Source: Chitinophaga sp. S165 (GTDB lineage Bacteria; Bacteroidota; Bacteroidia; Chitinophagales; Chitinophagaceae). Taken from it: DNA of 64,000 bases. The notes beneath the pieces were generated by a model. The model was not told the DNA's origin, searched no databases, and saw only the letters and a list, made by a program, of their open reading frames with translations. Location: the NCBI RefSeq assembly GCF_003182155.1, contig NZ_QGTG01000004.1, positions 248,001 through 312,000 on the forward strand, read 5' to 3'. This document shows positions 53,342-61,257 of the stretch, piece by piece; the first letter of the stretch is position 1, and every line of letters begins with the position of its first letter. The position numbers and the translations under genes were made by a program.

Positions 53342-55447
53342 ATGAAACATTATCTCGCCGGAACATTGCTTATCGCCGCCCTCGGCACGGCGCAAGGCGT
53401 TTATGCCCAGTATCCCACCATCCCGAAAGCAGTACAGGATGTCAGTGATTCGTTGCTGGATGCAGCCAAAAAACATTCGGATGAGGCATGGGAAAAGGCC
53501 CTGCCTATCGTGAAACAGGAAGCCCGTCAGGGAAGGCCTTACATTCCATTTGCCTCCCGGCCAACTGACCTGCCACAGGCTACCATTCCAGCCTTTCCTG
53601 GTGCGGAAGGTGGTGGCGCCTACACGTTTGGCGGAAGGGGAGGAAAGATCTTTGTGGTGACCAGTCTGGCCGACAGCGGTCCCGGTACCCTGCGTGAAGC
53701 CTGTGAAGCAGGTGGCGCCCGTACCATCGTGTTTAACGTAGCAGGTATCATTAAACTGAAAACGCCTATCATTCTCATGGCGCCTTATATCACTATCGCC
53801 GGTCAGACAGCACCTGGCGACGGTGTTTGTGTAGCTGGCGAATCTTTCTGGATCAATACACATGATGTGGTGATCCGTTATATGCGCTTCCGTCGTGGTG
53901 AAACGACCGTAGGCCGTAGAGATGATGCACTGGGTGGTAACCCGATCGGTAATATCATCATTGACCATTGCTCTACGAGCTGGGGCCTTGATGAAAATAT
54001 TTCCCTCTATCGCCACATGTATAATCCAGGTCCAGGATACCAGGACGAAAAGTTGCCTACTGTGAATATCACTATCCAGAACACGATCTCTGCTGAAGCA
54101 CTGGATACTTACAATCATGCTTTCGGTAGCACATTGGGTGGTGAGAACTGTTCCTTTATGCGTAACCTCTGGGCTTCCAATGCCGGACGTAACCCGTCTA
54201 TCGGCTGGTACAGCGTGTTCAATTTTGTGAATAACGTTGTGTTCAACTGGAAGCACCGTACTGTAGATGGCGGCGATTACCGTTCACAGTACAACATTAT
54301 CAACAACTACTTTAAACCAGGACCTGTTACACCTACGGATGATCCGGTGGGACACAGGATACTGAAGCCTGAATCAGGCCGCAGCAAACTGAAATACCGT
54401 GAATTTGGCCGTACATATGTTTCAGGTAACATTATGGAAGGTTATCCGAAGATCACCAGTAACAACTGGGATGGTGGTGTACAGATCGAAGATATGGACA
54501 ATGCCGGCGAATACCAGGCTGATATGCGTGTGGATAAACCGCTGCCTATGCCTCGTATGATGGTGATGTCTGCAAAAGACGCTTATCAGTATGTACTGGA
54601 TAATGCAGGCGCTACACTGCCTGTAAGAGATCCTGTAGATACAAGGGTGATTGAGCAGGTAAGGACCGGTAAGATCCAGTACAAAGACAATACATCTTCC
54701 AAGATAGGCAGTGAGTTTATCAAACGCCGCTTACCTGCAGATTCTTACAAACAAGGTATCATCTATGATATCTCACAGGTAGGCGGATATCCTGAATACA
54801 AAGGAAAGCCTTATAAAGATTCTGATGGTGATGGTATTCCTGATGATTGGGAAACCCGTCATAAACTGAATCCTAAAGATGCGAAAGACGCTGTACTGGA
54901 TTCCAATGGAGATGGTTATACCAATATCGAAGACTTCCTGAACGATATCAAAGGCGAAAAAAAAAGTTACCAGATGATCGTAACTGAACGTGCTGCCAAG
55001 ATCGTTTCCACGCTGGATATTCATGATGCGGGTAAATCACTGCAGGTACAGGATATCATTGCACAGCAATATGTTGATCTGCATGATACGGAAGAAAAGA
55101 AGGATACGGCTGCTGTGCACAAACTGCATGAGCGTTACCTGGCAAAATTATCATCAGTACTGACTACCGAACAGGTTACAAAAGTAAAAGATGGTATGAC
55201 CTATGGTGTTCTCCCGATCACCTACAATGCATATCTGCAGATGTTGCCACAGCTGAACAAACAGCAGCAGCAACAGATCATGAGCTGGTTGGAAGAAGCA
55301 CGCGAGAAAGCAATGGATGCTGGTAGTTCTGAACAGAAGCATGCTTGGTTTGGTAAATATAAAGGCCGCATCAACAACTATTTATCATCAGCAGGTATTG
55401 ATATGAAAAAGGCGGAAGCCGACTGGAAGAAACGAAGGAATGAATAG
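53342..55447 (+). CDS. Pectate lyase (PL1) fused to TSP3-like Ca-binding repeat and DUF3826
   Basis: A 701-residue exported protein (signal peptide to VYA at ~23). Residues ~80-430 form a right-handed parallel beta-helix of polysaccharide lyase family 1 (IPAFPGAEGGGAYTFGGRGG; HDVVIRYMRFRRGE; IIDHCSTSWGLDENISLY), expected to cleave polygalacturonate by beta-elimination. Residues ~490-540 hold a Ca-binding, thrombospondin type 3-like segment (DSDGDGIPDDWETRHKLNPK; LDSNGDGYTNIEDFLN). The last ~160 residues are helical and match DUF3826 as I remember it (ERAAKIVSTLDIHDAGKSLQ), a domain often encoded in pectin PULs and of unknown function. The next gene overlaps by 8 nt. Likely periplasmic or surface. 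Confidence 0.85.
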   Translation: MKHYLAGTLLIAALGTAQGVYAQYPTIPKAVQDVSDSLLDAAKKHSDEAWEKALPIVKQEARQGRPYIPFASRPTDLPQATIPAFPGAEGGGAYTFGGRGGKIFVVTSLADSGPGTLREACEAGGARTIVFNVAGIIKLKTPIILMAPYITIAGQTAPGDGVCVAGESFWINTHDVVIRYMRFRRGETTVGRRDDALGGNPIGNIIIDHCSTSWGLDENISLYRHMYNPGPGYQDEKLPTVNITIQNTISAEALDTYNHAFGSTLGGENCSFMRNLWASNAGRNPSIGWYSVFNFVNNVVFNWKHRTVDGGDYRSQYNIINNYFKPGPVTPTDDPVGHRILKPESGRSKLKYREFGRTYVSGNIMEGYPKITSNNWDGGVQIEDMDNAGEYQADMRVDKPLPMPRMMVMSAKDAYQYVLDNAGATLPVRDPVDTRVIEQVRTGKIQYKDNTSSKIGSEFIKRRLPADSYKQGIIYDISQVGGYPEYKGKPYKDSDGDGIPDDWETRHKLNPKDAKDAVLDSNGDGYTNIEDFLNDIKGEKKSYQMIVTERAAKIVSTLDIHDAGKSLQVQDIIAQQYVDLHDTEEKKDTAAVHKLHERYLAKLSSVLTTEQVTKVKDGMTYGVLPITYNAYLQMLPQLNKQQQQQIMSWLEEAREKAMDAGSSEQKHAWFGKYKGRINNYLSSAGIDMKKAEADWKKRRNE

Positions 55448-58400
55448 AAGAATATTAATAGCATGGATCGCCTGTTGTATGCCGCTACTGGCTGCAGCGC
55501 AGGCAAAGAAACCGAAGGCGCCTTTGCCTCCCGTTTCATGGGAGAAAGGGCAGCTGATATACCAGCAGGATGAGCGGGGAAACCGTGTTCCCGATTTCTC
55601 CTGGTGTGGTTACATGTCTGGAAATAAAGCATTGCCCCTGACCCCCATAAGGGTCAGGGTGCCTGCTATGAAGGAGGATGCTACTGCAAGGATACAGGCA
55701 GCGCTGGATTATGTCGCATCACTACCGGCGGATAAAGACGGCATACGCGGAGCTGTGTTGCTGGATAAAGGAACATATGCCGTTAATGGCAGTCTGCGCA
55801 TCCGTACTTCAGGTGTCGTGCTGAGAGGAAGCGGAGACAGCACGGTATTACTGGCTACCGGTTACAGCCGCGCTGTACTGGTGCATGTAGGTGGCCGTAA
55901 CGATAAACAGTTGTCGCCTGCCGTAAAACTGACGGACGCTTATGTACCTGTAAACAGTGCCGTAGTTCATGTTCCATCGGGTGCCACATTCAAAGTGGGA
56001 GATGAGGTAGAACTAGTAAGGCCTTGCACACTCTCCTGGATACAGCAGCTGGGCACTGCTCATTTCGGTGGTGGCATTACTACCCTGGGATGGAAGCCTC
56101 GCGACCGTGATATTCACTGGTCAAGGAAGATCACTAAAATAGAAGGAAATACAGTAACGCTGGACGTGCCCTTAACAACAGCGCTGGACACTACATTTGG
56201 CGGAGCTACCATTGCTGTGTACAAATGGCCGGGACGTATTTCACAGGTAGGTGTGGAAAACCTGCATTGCCGTTCAGTATTTGATGCTAATAATCCGAAG
56301 GATGAAGATCATTGCTGGACAGCCATCGCAATAGAAAATACCACGGATGCCTGGGTAAGACGGCTCACTTTTGAACACTTCGCCGGTTCGGCTGTATCGG
56401 TGTTGGAAACGGCCAGCAGAGTGACAGTAGAGGATTGTATCTCTTTGTCGCCAGTATCTGAAATAGGAGGGCAACGCCGTTATACCTTTTTTACTTCCGG
56501 TCAGCAAACTCTATTTCAACGCAACTATGCGCAATACGGTTACCACGATTTTGCTACCGGCTTTTGTGCTGCAGGTCCGAATGCATTTGTAGAATGTATG
56601 TCTGATCTGCCATACAGTTTTAGTGGAGCTATTGATAGTTGGGCTTCAGGCTTGTTGCTTGACAATGTAACTGTAAACGGTCAGGCGTTGGGATTTCCTA
56701 ATCGCGGTCAGGACGGACAAGGTGCAGGATGGACTGCTGCAAACAGCATGTTGTGGCAATGTGCTGCTGCCAGGATTGATTGTCCCCGGCCACCTGGCGC
56801 TAATAACTGGTCTTTTGGGGCCTGGGCACAATTTACGGGAGACGGGGAATGGTATAGTTCCAATGAATATGTTCAGCCACATAGCTTGTATTATGCACAA
56901 CTGGCCGCAAGGCTGGGAGAGGAGGCTGCAGCACGTGCTAATTTGCTGCCTGATCTGGGAGATGCTTCCAGCAGTCCTTCAGCAGCAGTAGCTGCTGAGT
57001 TGTCCCGTCAGGCAATGCAACCAGCTACTACATTATATGAATGGATAAAACAAGCTTCACAACGTGAGCCTATCCCTGTTGATGCAGCAGGTGTAAGGAT
57101 ACAGGAAGAGGTGTCTCAGCCAAAGGCATCCGCAGTAACCGGAATGAAAATAATGAATGGATGGTTAGTGAATAACGGTGCTGTTATGACCGGCGATAAG
57201 CGGGAAGTATCCTGGTGGCGTGGAAATATACGTCCCGATGGTATACAGGAAGCTTCGCCGCATATTACCCGTTTTGTGCCAGGAAGAACAGGTACCGGGC
57301 TAACAGATGATCTTGACTCCGTATCTGCCTGGATGGAACGCAAACATGTTGTAGCAATAGATCATAACTACGGACTGTGGTATGAAAGACGTCGCGATGA
57401 TCATGAACGTGTACTACGTCTGGATGGTGATGTATGGCCTCCTTTTTATGAGCAGCCTTTTGCCCGTAGCGGACAAGGTACTGCGTGGGATGGGCTGAGC
57501 AAGTATGATCTCAACAAATGCAATCGCTGGTACTGGTCCCGCCTGCAACAGTTTGCAGGTCTGGCTGACCGTAAAGGTCAGGTACTGATCCATCAGCAGT
57601 ATTTTCAGCATAATATTATTGAAGCAGGGGCTCACTATGCTGATTTCCCCTGGAGGCCCGCCAACAATGTTAATGCGACCGGTTTTCCAGAACCACCGCC
57701 ATATGCAGGTGGTAAACGCATTTTCATGGCGGAGCAATTTTACGATACTACTAACACCGCCAGAAAACAGTTTCATCGCGCATACATCCGTCAATGCCTG
57801 GACAACTTCAGCAGCAATCACAACGTGATCCAGCTGATAGGGGCAGAATTCACCGGTCCTTTACATTTTGTGGATTTCTGGGTAGATGTGATCAATGCAT
57901 GGGAAAAAGAAAAACGGCAACATCCTGTGATCGGATTGAGTACCACGAAAGACGTGCAGGATGCCATTCTACAAGATCCGGTACGTGCGCCGCTGATCGA
58001 TCTGATAGATATCCGTTACTGGCATTATCAGGTGGGAGGAACGGCTTATGCACCACAGGGAGGCCAGAGCCTGGCGCCCCGTCAGCATGCACGTTTGCTA
58101 AAACCGAAACGGAGTGACGAAAAAGAAATATATCGTGCAGTGCGTGAGTACCGTGACAAGTATCCTGCTAAGGCGGTGATCTACTCTGCTGACAGTTATG
58201 ATAAGAACGGCTGGGCTGTATTTATGGCAGGAGGTTCTCTTGCCAATATTCCATCCATAGCTGCACCCGGTTTCCTGTCTGCCGCTGCTGGTATGCATCC
58301 GGCAGACATTCCGGGGTTCTTTGCCCTTGCAAATGATCGCGGTGACTACATCATTTATTCACCGGGAGCAACTGCTATTGATGTTGCAGGTGCGGCAGGT

Positions 58401-58535
58401 ACTTTTAATGCGGTATGGATAGATGCAGCCACGGGGAAAACACTGTTAAATAAGAAAAATATTAAAGCCGGTACCGGTCATTCACTACCGACGCCACAAA
58501 ACGGTGCGTTGGTGTTATGGCTGGTGCGTAAATAA
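55440..58535 (+). CDS. Beta-helix plus DUF6298-like putative glycosidase fusion
   Basis: A 1031-residue exported protein (signal peptide to AAA-Q at ~20). Residues ~60-480 form a pectate-lyase-type beta-helix (TARIQAALDYVASLPADKDG; VLLDKGTYAVNGSLRIRTSG; TTDAWVRRLTFEHFAGSAVS). Residues ~565-950 look like a (beta/alpha)8 domain, remembered as DUF6298: HVVAIDHNYGLWYERRRDDH, YDLNKCNRWYWSRLQQFA, KGQVLIHQQYFQHNIIEAGA and VIQLIGAEFTGPLHFVDFW, where Glu in GAEFTG is a candidate catalytic residue. A short C-terminal sandwich completes it. It overlaps the PL1 gene by 8 nt and sits 9 bp before GH140, so it acts in the same pathway, but its reaction is not known to me. Confidence 0.65.
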   Translation: MNRRILIAWIACCMPLLAAAQAKKPKAPLPPVSWEKGQLIYQQDERGNRVPDFSWCGYMSGNKALPLTPIRVRVPAMKEDATARIQAALDYVASLPADKDGIRGAVLLDKGTYAVNGSLRIRTSGVVLRGSGDSTVLLATGYSRAVLVHVGGRNDKQLSPAVKLTDAYVPVNSAVVHVPSGATFKVGDEVELVRPCTLSWIQQLGTAHFGGGITTLGWKPRDRDIHWSRKITKIEGNTVTLDVPLTTALDTTFGGATIAVYKWPGRISQVGVENLHCRSVFDANNPKDEDHCWTAIAIENTTDAWVRRLTFEHFAGSAVSVLETASRVTVEDCISLSPVSEIGGQRRYTFFTSGQQTLFQRNYAQYGYHDFATGFCAAGPNAFVECMSDLPYSFSGAIDSWASGLLLDNVTVNGQALGFPNRGQDGQGAGWTAANSMLWQCAAARIDCPRPPGANNWSFGAWAQFTGDGEWYSSNEYVQPHSLYYAQLAARLGEEAAARANLLPDLGDASSSPSAAVAAELSRQAMQPATTLYEWIKQASQREPIPVDAAGVRIQEEVSQPKASAVTGMKIMNGWLVNNGAVMTGDKREVSWWRGNIRPDGIQEASPHITRFVPGRTGTGLTDDLDSVSAWMERKHVVAIDHNYGLWYERRRDDHERVLRLDGDVWPPFYEQPFARSGQGTAWDGLSKYDLNKCNRWYWSRLQQFAGLADRKGQVLIHQQYFQHNIIEAGAHYADFPWRPANNVNATGFPEPPPYAGGKRIFMAEQFYDTTNTARKQFHRAYIRQCLDNFSSNHNVIQLIGAEFTGPLHFVDFWVDVINAWEKEKRQHPVIGLSTTKDVQDAILQDPVRAPLIDLIDIRYWHYQVGGTAYAPQGGQSLAPRQHARLLKPKRSDEKEIYRAVREYRDKYPAKAVIYSADSYDKNGWAVFMAGGSLANIPSIAAPGFLSAAAGMHPADIPGFFALANDRGDYIIYSPGATAIDVAGAAGTFNAVWIDAATGKTLLNKKNIKAGTGHSLPTPQNGALVLWLVRK

Positions 58536-58544
58536 AGACCTATC

Positions 58545-59939
58545 ATGCTGAACAAGATCTGTTTTGTGACCTTTTGCCTGTTCATTTGTCTGACAGTATA
58601 TGCGGATGCTCAGCAAAGAAAGATGTTACCACTACGTGTATCTTCCAACGGAAGATATTTTGAAACTTCAGACGGCAAACCTTTCTTCTGGTTGGGAGAT
58701 ACTGGTTGGTTGTTATTCACCAGACTAACCAGGGAAGAAACAGAACAATATCTTAGTGACCGCCAGCAAAAGGGTTTCAACGTTATCCAGGTAATGGTGC
58801 TTCCCAGTGTCGGTGCTGCCAACATCTATGGTGACTCTGCACTGATAGCCAGGAATGTGGCGCATCCGTTAACCACGAACGGTAGTCAATTCTCTGATAC
58901 TGTCCAATATGACTATTGGGACCATATGGATTTCGTGGTTGCCAAAGCTGCTGAGAAGGGCCTCTACATGGCACTGGTGCCTGTGTGGGGCAGTCCTGTA
59001 AAAGCGGGCCTTGTAACGGAGAAGGACGCCACATCTTACGCATCTTTCCTCGCAAAGCGTTATAAAGATCAGCCGAACGTTATCTGGATGAATGGTGGTG
59101 ACATTAAAGGAAGTGATTCGATGAATGTCTGGATGGCTATTGGTAATACCTTACACAAGGAAGATCCTGGCCATCTTGTAACCTATCATCCGCGTGGACG
59201 TGCACAATCATCCGACTGGTTCCATAATGCTTCCTGGCTGGCATTTAATATGTTCCAGTCTGGTCATCGTCGCTATGATCAGGACACTAGTGCCGGTGAT
59301 AAAAAGTATGGAGAAGATAACTGGAGATATGTTACTGTCGATTATAATCGTAAGCCTGTTAAACCTGTTATAGATGGGGAGCCCTCTTATGAGGGTATTC
59401 CACAGGGGTTGCATGATACTTTAGAACCTTTCTGGAAAGACTGTGACGTACGCCGGTATGCTTACTGGTCAGTCTTCGCCGGCGCATGTGGGTATACTTA
59501 TGGCCATAATGCTGTTATGCAGATGCATAAACATGGCGACGGCCGTGGTGTATATGGAGTTCGTGAATTTTGGGAGACGGCGATCAATTCGCCGGGTGCA
59601 GGGCAGATGATCTATCTGAAGAAATTAATCTATTCGCGTGGTTATGCGGATCGTGTACCAGATCAGAGTTTAGTATCTGATAGTGGCACAGGATACCGGC
59701 ATCTTTTAGCTACGCGTGGGAAGGATTATGCGTTTGTGTATAGTTATACAGGTCGTAATATTCCGGTGAATATGGGACGGATCGCTGGTAGCCGTGTGAA
59801 GGCTTCCTGGTATGATCCGCGAAATGGGAATACCAGTGAAATTGGTGTATATCCGAATAAAGGAGTGATGGTTTTTGACCCGCCCGGAGAAGAGCAGAAT
59901 GGAAATGACTGGGTGTTGGTGATAGATAAGATGAAGTAA
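58545..59939 (+). CDS. GH140-family apiosidase-like enzyme
   Basis: A 464-residue exported glycosidase (signal peptide to ADA-Q at ~22). The TIM-barrel domain of the DUF4038 type starts LRVSSNGRYFETSDGKPFFW and contains WLLFTRLTREETEQYLSDRQ. The C-terminal sandwich (~375-464, ending in DPPGEEQNGNDWVLVID) corresponds to the small domain of this family. GH140 is defined by a Bacteroides thetaiotaomicron apiosidase acting on rhamnogalacturonan-II. Candidate catalytic residues by position are Asp186 (WMNGGDIKG) and Glu279 (VIDGEPSYEG). It lies 9 bp after the DUF6298 gene. A palindromic element starts 6 bp after its stop. Confidence 0.85.
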   Translation: MLNKICFVTFCLFICLTVYADAQQRKMLPLRVSSNGRYFETSDGKPFFWLGDTGWLLFTRLTREETEQYLSDRQQKGFNVIQVMVLPSVGAANIYGDSALIARNVAHPLTTNGSQFSDTVQYDYWDHMDFVVAKAAEKGLYMALVPVWGSPVKAGLVTEKDATSYASFLAKRYKDQPNVIWMNGGDIKGSDSMNVWMAIGNTLHKEDPGHLVTYHPRGRAQSSDWFHNASWLAFNMFQSGHRRYDQDTSAGDKKYGEDNWRYVTVDYNRKPVKPVIDGEPSYEGIPQGLHDTLEPFWKDCDVRRYAYWSVFAGACGYTYGHNAVMQMHKHGDGRGVYGVREFWETAINSPGAGQMIYLKKLIYSRGYADRVPDQSLVSDSGTGYRHLLATRGKDYAFVYSYTGRNIPVNMGRIAGSRVKASWYDPRNGNTSEIGVYPNKGVMVFDPPGEEQNGNDWVLVIDKMK

Positions 59940-59944
59940 GCTTT

Positions 59945-60314
59945 CGGTTTCAGGTGGCATTGCGGTCGGCGCCTCTTTGGTTGGATTTCTATTGAGCGTT
60001 GTCAATCGTTTGAGTTTGGGAATACTCGATCTGGCGGCATCAATCGTGCCTCAAAGAGCCGAAGGCCCGCAATTACCACCTGAAACCGTCGCTACTTCAG
60101 GGCTGTTCATAAGTAGCTGATGGGTTATTATCAATGGCGATATGAATTTGTTGGGAGAACAGAAGCACAAGCGGTTTCAGATGGAGATGGCGGGCCTTCG
60201 GCTCTTGGATGTACGATTGATGCTGCTATATTCATATTCCAAAGCCAATACGCTTGATAAAGCCAAATAGAGATCTAACCCAAGAGGCGCCGACCGCCGT
60301 CCCATCTGGAACCG
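59945..60314. repeat. 370-bp element of two inverted palindromic units (REP/BIME- or MITE-like)
   Basis: Four related arms: 59945-59980, 60052-60088, 60172-60208 and 60280-60314. Arm 1 starts CGGTTTCAGGTGG, arm 2 ends CCACCTGAAACCG, arm 3 starts CGGTTTCAGATGG and arm 4 ends CCATCTGGAACCG. Arms 1 and 2 pair to form one palindromic unit of ~144 bp, arms 3 and 4 form a second, and the two units are inverted relative to each other (arm 2 matches the complement of arm 3 through GAGCCGAAGGCCCGC and further through GCATCAATCGT). The centre holds a small hairpin GCTACTT/AAGTAGC (60091-60117). It fills the whole gap between the GH140 and GH43 genes. No ORF or transposase is present. Confidence 0.75.
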
Positions 60315-60354
60315 TGCAAGGCCCAAAAACTGTAAAAAGATTCCCGGTTGAAAA

Positions 60355-61257
60355 ATGAAGCAACTCACTATATACATATTAGCAGTTACATTATTTGCTT
60401 GTCGTTCAGGAAAAGATGTTTACATGTTCACATCTTTCCGCGAACCAGGGAAGGATGGCCTGCATTTCCTTTACAGCTACGACGGTTATAAATGGGATAG
60501 TCTTCCCAATAGTTTCTTAACCCCCGTCGTAGGCAAGGATAAGATCATGCGGGATCCCAGTATTGTGAAAGGGCCTGACGGCGTTTTTCATCTCGTGTGG
60601 ACCACCAGCTGGAAAGGTGACAAAGGGTTCGGGTATACTTCTTCCAGAGACCTGCAGCACTGGGAGCAACAAGAATTTATACCTGTTATGGAGCATGAGC
60701 CCACAACAGTAAATGTATGGGCGCCGGAATTGTTCTATGATGAAGATGAAAAACAGTTCATCATCATCTGGGCATCCTGTATACCTGGACGTTTTGAGAA
60801 AGGCATAGAAGAGGAGGCCAACAATCACAGGATGTATTACACCACTACTAAAGATTTTAAAACTTTCTCTCCGGCGAAGTTGTTTCTCGATCCTGGCTTT
60901 AGTGTGATAGATGCGGTTATTGTGAAGACTGGTATGCAGGAGTATACACTAGTGTTAAAAGATAATACGCGGAATGAACGGGACCTTAAAGTGGCTTTTG
61001 CGAAACATCCGCTGGGGCCTTATAGTACTGCATCTGCCGCGTTTACGGGCAAACTTACCGAAGGGCCTACAGTGCTTAAGAATGGTGAAGAATGGCTGAT
61101 CTATTATGATGATTACGACAATAAAAGGTATGGAGCTGTGAGCACAACAGACTTTCACAATTTTAAAGATATTAAAGGTCAGATAAGCGTGCCCGATGGA
61201 CATAAACATGGAACGGTGTTTAAAGTCCGTAAGAAAGTATTACATCAGATCAAATGA
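60355..61257 (+). CDS. GH43-like five-bladed beta-propeller glycosidase, lipoprotein
   Basis: A 300-residue lipoprotein (lipobox LFAC near residue 15). The propeller fold is seen in repeated strand motifs, with the GH43-type catalytic set: Asp67 in IMRDPSIV (base), Asp186 in VIDAVIV (modulator) and Glu237 in TEGPTVLK (acid). Members remove arabinose, xylose or galactose from plant cell-wall glycans. It is shorter than most GH43 enzymes and has no extra module. It follows the palindromic element by 40 bp and overlaps the next gene by 4 nt (ATGA), so it belongs to the PUL; transcription may continue through the element or restart. Confidence 0.78.
   Translation: MKQLTIYILAVTLFACRSGKDVYMFTSFREPGKDGLHFLYSYDGYKWDSLPNSFLTPVVGKDKIMRDPSIVKGPDGVFHLVWTTSWKGDKGFGYTSSRDLQHWEQQEFIPVMEHEPTTVNVWAPELFYDEDEKQFIIIWASCIPGRFEKGIEEEANNHRMYYTTTKDFKTFSPAKLFLDPGFSVIDAVIVKTGMQEYTLVLKDNTRNERDLKVAFAKHPLGPYSTASAAFTGKLTEGPTVLKNGEEWLIYYDDYDNKRYGAVSTTDFHNFKDIKGQISVPDGHKHGTVFKVRKKVLHQIK

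Noticed and set aside
53339-54256. 305-residue open frame on the minus strand
   Set aside because: Lies entirely opposite the PL1 gene, whose product has clear family motifs; the antisense translation has no domain and odd composition.
59945-60314. Insertion sequence with transposase
   Set aside because: Only 370 bp and no open frame for a transposase; at most a non-autonomous element.
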